Positions 1 through 5,608 of a DNA stretch of 5,608 nucleotides are shown piece after piece; positions within the stretch are counted from its first letter, which is position 1; each line of letters opens with the position of its first letter. The DNA is from an uncultured Marvinbryantia sp. Lineage in GTDB: Bacteria; Bacillota; Clostridia; Lachnospirales; Lachnospiraceae. The notes beneath the pieces are model-generated. The model was not told the origin of the DNA and ran no database searches. It saw only the letters and a list, made by a program, of their open reading frames with translations. Where the stretch lies: the NCBI GenBank assembly GCA_947624335.1, contig CANQJX010000125.1, forward strand, positions 1 through 5,608, read 5' to 3'. The position numbers and the translations under genes were made by a program.

Positions 1-2139
1 AATGCTGAGCCCGTCGAATGTGCTGGTCCCGCGCCCGATCTCGTCCAGAATCAAAAGGCTGTCTTTTGTCGCATTGCGCAGGATATTTGCCACTTCGCTC
101 ATTTCCACCATAAACGTACTCTGCCCGGACGCAAGATCATCGGACGCGCCCACGCGGGTAAAAATACGGTCCACAATCCCGATTTTTGCGTCGGACGCCG
201 GTACAAACGAACCGATCTGCGCCATCAGCACAATCAGGGCGGTCTGGCGCATATAAGTAGATTTCCCGGCCATATTGGGACCGGTAATAATGGAGACGCG
301 GTTTTTATGATTGTCCAGCAGCGTGTCGTTCGCGATAAAAAGATCGTTCGTGATCATCTTTTCCACGACCGGATGACGGCCGTCGTGAATCTGAATCAGT
401 CCCCTGGTATTCATTTTCGGGCAGACATAATGATTCTGCTCCGCGACGAAAGACAGCGACGCGAATACGTCAATTCCGGCAATTGCCCTGGCGGTCTTTT
501 GTATGCGCAGGATTTCCCCCGCAATCCGGTCGCGCACCTCGCAGAACAATTCGTATTCCAGGGAAATCAGACGGTCTTCCGCCCCCAGTATGATATCCTC
601 CAGTTCCTTCAGTTCAGGCGTGATATAGCGCTCGGCATTGGCAAGCGTCTGTTTGCGCGTATAATAATCGGGCACCATATCTTTATAAGAATTGGTTACT
701 TCCAGATAATATCCAAACACCCGGTTATATTTAATCTTCATGCCTTTAATACCGGTTTTTTCACGCTCCTTTGCCTCCAGTTCGGCAATCCACGTCTTTC
801 CCTGCGTCTTGGCGTTCCTTAATTTATCCACTTCTTCGTGAAAGCCCTCGCGGATAATATTGCCGTCGCGTACAGAAATCGGCGGTTCTTCCATAATTGC
901 GCGTTCAATCAGGTCGCGCAGGTCGCAGAGTTCGTCGATATCGCCGCGGATCTGCTCCAGCAGCCCGCACTTGAAGTCTCCCATAATGTATTTGATATGC
1001 GGCAGCATGGAAAGCGAACTTTGAAAAGCGATCAGGTCCCTGGGATTCGCGGTCTGGTAACTGATCTTACTGATCAGGCGTTCCAGATCGTACACCGGAT
1101 TCAGGTACTCGCGGATTTCCTCCCGCGCAATCGCATTCTGTCCCAGTTCCGCCACAGCCTCCTGCCTTCGTTCGATCTCTTCCAGGTCAATCAGCGGCTG
1201 TTCCAGAACGCTGCGCAGCATACGCGCCCCCATCGCCGTTTTCGTTTTGTCAAGCACCCACAGAAGAGAACCCCTGCGCTGCTTTTCACGCAGGGTTTCG
1301 CACAGCTCCAGGTTCCTTCTGGTAGAACTGTCGAGTATCATATATTTCCCGCTCGTATACGGAGTCAGTTTTGTCAGATTGGAAATGGATGTCTTTTGCG
1401 TCTCGATCAGATATTGCAGCAGCGCGCCGGCGGCAATGACCCCGCAGTTCAGATCCGCAAGCCCCAGTCCTTCCATATTGGCGGCATGAAAATGTTCCGT
1501 CAGGGCGCGGCGGCACAAATCGTCGTCAAAATACCAGTCTTCCAGCGCATAAACCGTAATATGCAGACGCGCCTTTAGTTCCTCGATGTCGATGCCGCTC
1601 ATCAAAAGCGCCTGGCTGCAGATGATTTCGCTCGGAGAAAATTTGCTGATCTCATCCGTTAATTTCCGTACGGAGTCCAGTTCCGTCACCAGATATGCGC
1701 CCGTAGAAATATCGGCGACCGACACGCCGTAGCGGTCCGACATGCAGACAATACACATCAGATAATTGTTGCGCGTTTCGTCCAGCGCCATCGTATTTAA
1801 ATTCGTGCCCGGCGTTACGATCCGCACCACTTCCCGCTTTACGATCCCCTTGGTCTGTTTGGGATCCTCCACCTGTTCGCAGATCGCAACCTTATATCCT
1901 CTGGATACCAGCTTATTCAAATAATTATCCACCGCGTGATAGGGCACGCCGCACATCGGCGCGCGTTCCTCCTGCCCGCAGCTTTTTCCCGTCAGCGTAA
2001 TCTCCAGTTCTTTGGACGCCGTCAGCGCGTCCTCATAAAACATTTCATAGAAATCGCCCAGACGGTAAAAGAGGATGCAGTCCTGATAGTTCTTTTTTGT
2101 ATCCAGATATTGCTGCATCATCGGCGTTACTTGTTCCAC
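1..2139 (-). CDS. mutS: DNA mismatch repair protein MutS (3' end beyond window)
   Basis: MutS recognises base mismatches and small loops in newly replicated DNA, then uses ATP to recruit MutL. I translated the minus strand from base 2139 to base 1 and found one uninterrupted frame of 713 codons with no stop. Numbering from the GTG start, the mismatch-binding F-x-E motif is F30-Y31-E32 within GDFYEMF, which marks a true MutS1 rather than MutS2. The connector, lever and clamp regions follow (roughly 120-560). The ATPase domain has Walker A GPNMAGKST at 620-628, the signature stretch SGQSTFMVEM at 671-680, and Walker B LLILDE at 695-700 followed by GRGTSTFDG. Family members are about 850-900 residues, so some 150 C-terminal residues lie off the left edge. 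The start is either GTG at 2139, preceded by GAGGA, or ATG at 2157, which overlaps the miaB stop. I prefer GTG because it gives the usual short N-terminus before TPMMQQY. No active-site residue is missing in the visible part. Confidence 0.97.
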   Translation of the reverse strand, partial: MEQVTPMMQQYLDTKKNYQDCILFYRLGDFYEMFYEDALTASKELEITLTGKSCGQEERAPMCGVPYHAVDNYLNKLVSRGYKVAICEQVEDPKQTKGIVKREVVRIVTPGTNLNTMALDETRNNYLMCIVCMSDRYGVSVADISTGAYLVTELDSVRKLTDEISKFSPSEIICSQALLMSGIDIEELKARLHITVYALEDWYFDDDLCRRALTEHFHAANMEGLGLADLNCGVIAAGALLQYLIETQKTSISNLTKLTPYTSGKYMILDSSTRRNLELCETLREKQRRGSLLWVLDKTKTAMGARMLRSVLEQPLIDLEEIERRQEAVAELGQNAIAREEIREYLNPVYDLERLISKISYQTANPRDLIAFQSSLSMLPHIKYIMGDFKCGLLEQIRGDIDELCDLRDLIERAIMEEPPISVRDGNIIREGFHEEVDKLRNAKTQGKTWIAELEAKEREKTGIKGMKIKYNRVFGYYLEVTNSYKDMVPDYYTRKQTLANAERYITPELKELEDIILGAEDRLISLEYELFCEVRDRIAGEILRIQKTARAIAGIDVFASLSFVAEQNHYVCPKMNTRGLIQIHDGRHPVVEKMITNDLFIANDTLLDNHKNRVSIITGPNMAGKSTYMRQTALIVLMAQIGSFVPASDAKIGIVDRIFTRVGASDDLASGQSTFMVEMSEVANILRNATKDSLLILDEIGRGTSTFDGLSI

Positions 2140-2145
2140 ATTCGT

Positions 2146-2150
2146 TCCTC
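2146..2150 (-). promoter_or_regulatory. Ribosome binding site for the mutS GTG start
   Basis: The minus strand reads GAGGA here, six bases before GTG at 2139-2137. The alternative ATG at 2157-2155 has only a weak purine-rich GAGA upstream. This favours the GTG start. The upstream ATG cannot be excluded, because it forms an ATGA overlap with the miaB stop, a common arrangement for coupled translation. Confidence 0.5.
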
Positions 2151-2153
2151 GCT

Positions 2154-3602
2154 TCATTCTCGTTTCTCGCCCAGATAATAAAATCCTTTGCTCTCGCTTA
2201 AACAGACCGGAACGATCGTTCCGATCAGGGAGGCGTCCCCCGGAAAATGCACCAGCAGATTGTTGGACAGCCTGCCGGTAAGCAGTTTTGGATCCTGCCG
2301 GTTCACTTCCTCTACAAGTACCGGAAGCGTCTGGCCTTCCAGGCGGCCCGCCGTTTGGGCGGAAGTATGCTGCACCAGCTCCAGCAGGCGGTCAAACCGT
2401 TCTTTTACCACCTCCGGCAAAATCTGGTTTTCCATCCGCGCGGCCGGCGTTCCCGTCCGTTTGGAATAGATAAAGGTAAACGCGCTGTCATAGTGCGCTT
2501 TCTTCACCACATCCAGCGTTTCTTCAAAATCTTCCTCCGTCTCGCCGGGAAATCCCACAATAATATCCGTCGTCAGGGAAATATCGGGAATTTTCGCGCG
2601 CAGCCTCTCCACCAGCGCAAGATACTGTTCTTTGCTGTAACGCCGGTTCATCGCTTTTAAGATGCGGCTGCTCCCGGACTGCAGCGGCAGATGCAGATGA
2701 CGGCAGATTTTATCCGAATTTGCCATTACCTCAATCAGTTCGTCCGAAAGATCCTTCGGGTGGGACGTCATAAACCGGATGCGTAAAAGACCGTCTATCT
2801 TTTCAATTCTCTGCAGAAGTTTTGCAAAGCTGATCGGATGTGCAAGATTTTTTCCGTAGGAATTGACGTTCTGCCCAAGCAGCATTACTTCTACCACGCC
2901 GTCCGCCACCAGCCGCTCGATCTCGCGGATGATCTCCTCCGGCTCCCGGCTGCGCTCTCTGCCCCGCACATAGGGAACAATGCAATAGCTGCAGAAATTG
3001 TCGCAGCCAAACATAATGTTCACGCCGGATTTAAACGCATATTTGCGTTCCACCGGCAGATTTTCCACGATCTGATCCGTTTTCTCCCAGATGTCAATTA
3101 CCATCGTATCCTGCGAAAGCCGTTTGGCAAGCAGTTCCGCAAATTTATAAATATTGTGCGTCCCAAAAATCAGATCGACAAAGCGGTAGCTTGTCCGAAT
3201 CTTTTCCACCACCTGCGGCTCCTGCATCATGCAGCCGCACAGGGCAATCAGCATATGCGGATTTTTCTTCTTCCGGTTATTTAAAGCGCCCAATCTGCCA
3301 TACACCTTCAGATTGGCGTTTTCCCGCACCGTGCAGGTATTGTAGATCACGAAATCGGCGTCCTCTTCCCCGGCGGGAACATATCCGATCTGTTTTAAGA
3401 TCCCCGTCAGTTTTTCGCTGTCGCGGGCATTCATCTGACAGCCGAATGTTGTCGTACAGAAGCGTAAGGGCCGTCCGAGTTCCCTGCTCTTTTCCTCTGC
3501 ATACCGGCGGCATTTTGTAATATAATAATACTGTCTCTGCGGTTCGCTCTCAGGCGGAGGCGCCTGCAGGTCAATCCGGTCAAAATCTGTGTCCCAATCC
3601 AT
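2154..3602 (-). CDS. miaB: tRNA-2-methylthio-N6-dimethylallyladenosine synthase MiaB
   Basis: This radical-SAM enzyme adds a methylthio group to i6A37 of tRNAs that read codons beginning with U, giving ms2i6A37 and steadier reading frame. The product is 482 residues, a normal length. The N-terminal UPF0004 domain (about 46-165) carries cluster-binding cysteines C55 (TTFGCQMN), C90 (YNTCTVREN) and C124 (CGCMMQ). The radical-SAM domain (about 190-410) has C200, C204 and C207 in CDNFCSYC, then the family stretches VRGRERSR (212-219), LLGQNVNSYG (241-250) and HLPLQSGS (304-311). A C-terminal TRAM RNA-binding domain covers about 411-480. C55/C90 spacing and the GRERSR stretch favour MiaB over the related MtaB and RimO. 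About 45 polar residues precede the first domain, as in some Bacillota homologues. The start has AGGAAAGG at 3620-3613, ten bases upstream. It follows proA by 25 bases and its TGA stop overlaps the possible mutS ATG. Confidence 0.96.
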   Translation of the reverse strand: MDWDTDFDRIDLQAPPPESEPQRQYYYITKCRRYAEEKSRELGRPLRFCTTTFGCQMNARDSEKLTGILKQIGYVPAGEEDADFVIYNTCTVRENANLKVYGRLGALNNRKKKNPHMLIALCGCMMQEPQVVEKIRTSYRFVDLIFGTHNIYKFAELLAKRLSQDTMVIDIWEKTDQIVENLPVERKYAFKSGVNIMFGCDNFCSYCIVPYVRGRERSREPEEIIREIERLVADGVVEVMLLGQNVNSYGKNLAHPISFAKLLQRIEKIDGLLRIRFMTSHPKDLSDELIEVMANSDKICRHLHLPLQSGSSRILKAMNRRYSKEQYLALVERLRAKIPDISLTTDIIVGFPGETEEDFEETLDVVKKAHYDSAFTFIYSKRTGTPAARMENQILPEVVKERFDRLLELVQHTSAQTAGRLEGQTLPVLVEEVNRQDPKLLTGRLSNNLLVHFPGDASLIGTIVPVCLSESKGFYYLGEKRE

Positions 3603-3627
3603 ATTTTTTCAGCCTTTCCTCATGCTT

Positions 3628-4878
3628 TTACGGTCGTATCTGGCCGTTTCCATAGATGATATACTTTGTGGAAGTCAGGGCGCGCAGCCCCATCGGGCCT
3701 CTGGCGTGCAACTTTTGCGTGCTGATGCCGATTTCCGCGCCGAAACCAAATTCATATCCGTCGGTAAAGCGGGTCGAGGCGTTGACATAAACCGCCGCCG
3801 CGTCGATCTCATTCAGAAAACGCTGCGCGTGCTCATAATTCTGTGTGATAATTGCCTCCGAATGTCCGGTATTATAGCGGTTAATATGTGCGATGGCTTC
3901 CTCCAGCGAAGAGACCGTTTTGATCGAGAGAATATAGTCCAGATACTCTGTGCCCCAGTCTTCTTCCGTCGCCGGTTTTACGCCGGCAATGACGCCGCAG
4001 ACCGCAGCGTCCCCGCGCAGTTCCACCTGTTTTTCCGACAGCTTCTTTTGCAGAACCGGCAGCAGCGCGTCTTTGATCTTTTCGTGTACAACAAGGGACT
4101 CGCACGCATTGCAGACTCCGATGCGCTGTGTCTTTGCGTTAAAAATGATATCCACGGCCATAGAAATATCCGCGTATTCGTCCACATAAATATGGCAGTT
4201 CCCGGTTCCCGTCTCAATGACCGGAATTTTGCTGTTTTCCACCACAGAGCGGATCAGCCCCGCGCCGCCGCGCGGGATCAGCACATCCACATAATCGTTC
4301 ATCCGCATCAGTTCTTCTGTCGCCGCGCGATCCGTATCTTCGATCAATTGGATCGCATCCGGCGTTACTTCACATTCTGCCAGCGCGGCGCGCAGCGCCT
4401 TTGCAATCGCGATATTGGAATGGATCGCGTCGCTGCCGCCCTTTAAAATCACGGCATTTCCCGCCTTAAAGCACAGGCCGAATGCGTCTGCCGTCACATT
4501 CGGGCGGGACTCGTAAATAATGCCGATCACGCCCAGCGGAACCCTTTGCTGCCCAATCAGCAGCCCGTTCGGCCGTTTTCCCATATGCAGCACTTCCCCG
4601 ATCGGATCCGCCATTTGCGCAATCTGGGAAAGCCCCTGCGCCATCTGGCCGATGCGTTCCGGATTCAGACGGAGCCGGTCGAGCAAAGCAGGCTTCATTC
4701 CGTTTGCAGACGCCTGTTCCAGATCTGCCGCGTTTGCTTTTAAAAGCTCCTGCGTATGCGATACCAGCATATCCGCCGCTTTAAGAAGCGCCCTATCTTT
4801 TTGCGCGGCGCCCAGCGTGCGAAGCTGCGGTTCTGCCGCTTTTGCTTTTTCCCCGATCTCCTTCAGCCGTTGTGGCAT
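3628..4878 (-). CDS. proA: Gamma-glutamyl phosphate reductase (glutamate-5-semialdehyde dehydrogenase) ProA
   Basis: ProA is the second enzyme of proline synthesis from glutamate. It reduces gamma-glutamyl phosphate with NADPH to glutamate-5-semialdehyde, which cyclises to pyrroline-5-carboxylate. The product is 416 residues, the typical length. It shows the aldehyde-dehydrogenase fold: the dinucleotide-binding half includes VPLGVIGIIYESRPNVT (113-129) and LKGGSDAIHSN (145-155). The catalytic cysteine is C256 in TQRIGVCNACE. The family signature runs from V322 to I343 and includes HINRYNTGHSEAI. The C-terminus has GPMGLRALTSTKYIIYGNG (394-412). A second cysteine, C259, sits three residues after the catalytic one, where a non-cysteine residue such as Met is seen in E. 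coli ProA. The start overlaps the preceding folate gene by 16 bases and is set by a strong ribosome binding site. The partner kinase gene proB is not visible; it could lie upstream, beyond the right edge. Confidence 0.98.
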   Translation of the reverse strand: MPQRLKEIGEKAKAAEPQLRTLGAAQKDRALLKAADMLVSHTQELLKANAADLEQASANGMKPALLDRLRLNPERIGQMAQGLSQIAQMADPIGEVLHMGKRPNGLLIGQQRVPLGVIGIIYESRPNVTADAFGLCFKAGNAVILKGGSDAIHSNIAIAKALRAALAECEVTPDAIQLIEDTDRAATEELMRMNDYVDVLIPRGGAGLIRSVVENSKIPVIETGTGNCHIYVDEYADISMAVDIIFNAKTQRIGVCNACESLVVHEKIKDALLPVLQKKLSEKQVELRGDAAVCGVIAGVKPATEEDWGTEYLDYILSIKTVSSLEEAIAHINRYNTGHSEAIITQNYEHAQRFLNEIDAAAVYVNASTRFTDGYEFGFGAEIGISTQKLHARGPMGLRALTSTKYIIYGNGQIRP

Positions 4879-5441
4879 ACATATACCTCCTTTTCCGTAA
4901 TCAGCATCTGCGGCAGGCGGTCGTGCGCGCTAAACGGCACCCGTTCCATCATCTGAAATTCAAAAGCAAGCGCAATTGTCGGATGCGCGGGATGCTTTTC
5001 CAGATAGCGGTCATAAAATCCCTGCCCGTAACCGCACCGATGCAGCTGCCTGTCAAATGCGACGCCCGGCACAAGCAAAAGCGCGTCTTCCTCGCGCGCC
5101 TCCTCGCCGGTCACCGGTTCCGGAATGTCACAGTAGCCCGGCGACACATCGCGGTAAGAAGAAATATAATAATATTTCATTTCACCCTTTCCCGTTACCT
5201 TCGGCGCGGCCGTCTTTTTGCCAAGCTTCCATGCAAGTTCAAGGAGAGGCCGTACCGACACCTCTCCTTTGCAATCCATATAAACATAGAGAACCGACGC
5301 GTTTTGAAACGCCGGGGTCTGTATCACTTTCCTGCAGATAATCCGGCTGTTTGCGCGCAGCGTCTGCTCGTTTGCTTCGCGCCGTCTTTTAAATACGGTC
5401 TTTCTAATTTCCTGCTTCTCTGTTTCCCACTTTTTTTCCAT
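4863..5441 (-). CDS. 5-formyltetrahydrofolate cyclo-ligase (5,10-methenyltetrahydrofolate synthetase)
   Basis: This cytoplasmic enzyme uses ATP and Mg2+ to convert 5-formyltetrahydrofolate to 5,10-methenyltetrahydrofolate, returning a storage or side-product folate to the one-carbon pool. From ATG 5441 the product is 192 residues, normal for the family (YgfA/YqgN/FthC). The N-terminal basic segment KQEIRKTVFKRR (9-20) fits the family's nucleotide-binding start. The stretch CDIPEP is at 104-109, PGVAFDR at 125-131, and the nucleotide-phosphate loop GYGQGFYDRYL at 137-147; the more usual loop is GYGGGYYDR, so Q140 is a small variation. An in-frame ATG at 5471 would add ten residues, but it lies deeper in the upstream gene and has no convincing ribosome binding site. 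At 5441 a modest GGGTG is found six bases upstream. The gene overlaps the DUF896 gene by 38 bases and proA by 16, suggesting coupled translation. Confidence 0.94.
   Translation of the reverse strand: MEKKWETEKQEIRKTVFKRRREANEQTLRANSRIICRKVIQTPAFQNASVLYVYMDCKGEVSVRPLLELAWKLGKKTAAPKVTGKGEMKYYYISSYRDVSPGYCDIPEPVTGEEAREEDALLLVPGVAFDRQLHRCGYGQGFYDRYLEKHPAHPTIALAFEFQMMERVPFSAHDRLPQMLITEKEVYVCHNG
4886..4892 (-). promoter_or_regulatory. Strong Shine-Dalgarno site for proA
   Basis: The minus strand reads AAGGAGG, seven bases before the proA ATG at 4878-4876. It is a near-perfect anti-16S match and the strongest such site in the window. It lies inside the last codons of the folate enzyme gene, so proA can be initiated independently as well as by coupling. 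Confidence 0.85.
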
Positions 5442-5608
5442 ATTTTTCACCCAGATTCGTAATGGTTCCATCCGCTTCGCAGATATCGATCTGGTCGAGC
5501 TGTCCCCTTAAATTTTTGCGGAGCGCCGCGATATATTCCTGGCGAAGGCGCGCCTGCTCCATCCGTTCCTCCTGCGTAAGCCCCTCCGCTTTTGATTTTC
5601 TTGCCAGT
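5404..5608 (-). CDS. DUF896 (YnzC-like) small protein, 5' end beyond window
   Basis: Reading the minus strand from base 5607 gives 67 codons and a TAG stop at 5406-5404. The translation begins LARKSKAEGLTQEERMEQ, then LRQEYIAALRKNLRGQLD and ICEADGTITNLGEKYGKK. This is the pattern of the DUF896 family: a short helical hairpin whose core is 'A-K-x-x-GLT-x-EE … LR-x-EY-I … R-x-x-L-x-x-I'. B. subtilis YnzC, a member, is about 77 residues, so probably only some ten N-terminal residues are off the right edge. The protein is small, charged and lacks any membrane segment or catalytic motif. Its biochemical function is not established; in B. subtilis ynzC lies in the SOS-induced yneA-yneB-ynzC operon. 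Here its 3' end overlaps the folate enzyme gene by 38 bases, so the two are very likely co-transcribed. Confidence 0.88.
   Translation of the reverse strand, partial: LARKSKAEGLTQEERMEQARLRQEYIAALRKNLRGQLDQIDICEADGTITNLGEKYGKKVGNREAGN

Noticed and set aside
307..822. Plus-strand open frame of 171 codons opposite the mutS clamp and ATPase regions
   Set aside because: It is a shadow of mutS coding sequence, with no domain pattern and no convincing ribosome binding site of its own.
838..1578. Plus-strand open frame of 246 codons opposite the mutS core
   Set aside because: It is antisense to mutS, whose frame I checked line by line and found open and conserved. The plus-strand product is low in acidic residues and matches no family I know.
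3609..3623. Four-codon ATG-to-TGA mini frame (M-R-K-G) just before miaB, overlapping its ribosome binding site
   Set aside because: A leader-peptide role was considered, but it is too short, has no start site of its own, and no attenuator-like hairpin is visible in the 25-base gap. Chance is the simplest explanation.
3603..3627. Possible terminator or promoter in the proA-miaB gap
   Set aside because: The gap is only 25 bases, has no inverted repeat, and its A-run sits between the ribosome binding site and the start codon of miaB.
3589..4446. Long plus-strand open frame of 285 codons opposite proA
   Set aside because: It lies almost wholly antisense to an intact, motif-complete proA. Its translation is Arg/Phe/His-rich with no recognisable domain, as expected from the complement of a codon-biased gene.
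1..5608. Search for a novel defence, mobile or RNA-based system
   Set aside because: All but about 25 bases are accounted for by five recognisable housekeeping or DUF896 genes. I saw no transposase, direct-repeat array, tRNA or abrupt change in composition.

Overview
The window is a tight run of five co-directional genes, all on the minus strand. In transcription order (high to low coordinate) they are: a DUF896/YnzC-type small protein (5' end off the right edge), 5-formyltetrahydrofolate cyclo-ligase, gamma-glutamyl phosphate reductase (proA), the tRNA methylthiotransferase miaB, and the DNA mismatch repair ATPase mutS (3' end off the left edge). Almost every base is coding. The only intergenic gap is 25 nt (proA to miaB); the other three junctions overlap or nearly touch. 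There is no non-coding stretch near 300 bases, and I saw no RNA gene, mobile element, CRISPR array, obvious terminator or clear internal promoter.

The organism is probably a Clostridia-class Bacillota, most likely Lachnospiraceae-like. This is an inference from three things: the DUF896 family (typical of Bacillota), AAGGAGG-type ribosome binding sites, and a miaB-mutS pairing common in Bacillota. GC content looks moderate, roughly half by eye. No taxonomic search was possible.

Layout: bases 5404-5608 hold the last 67 codons of the DUF896 gene. Bases 4863-5441 hold the folate enzyme, whose start lies inside the DUF896 gene. Bases 3628-4878 hold proA, with the strongest ribosome binding site in the window, placed inside the end of the folate gene. 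Bases 2154-3602 hold miaB, with all six iron-sulfur-cluster cysteines. Bases 1-2139 (or 2157) hold mutS, open throughout, from the mismatch-reading F-x-E motif to just past Walker B.

The genes do not form one pathway. They cover one-carbon/folate salvage, proline synthesis, tRNA modification for decoding fidelity, and DNA replication fidelity. The overlaps suggest one polycistronic message with translational coupling. This is an ordinary chromosomal housekeeping region. I found no sign of a new system, and the findings below are modest in interest.
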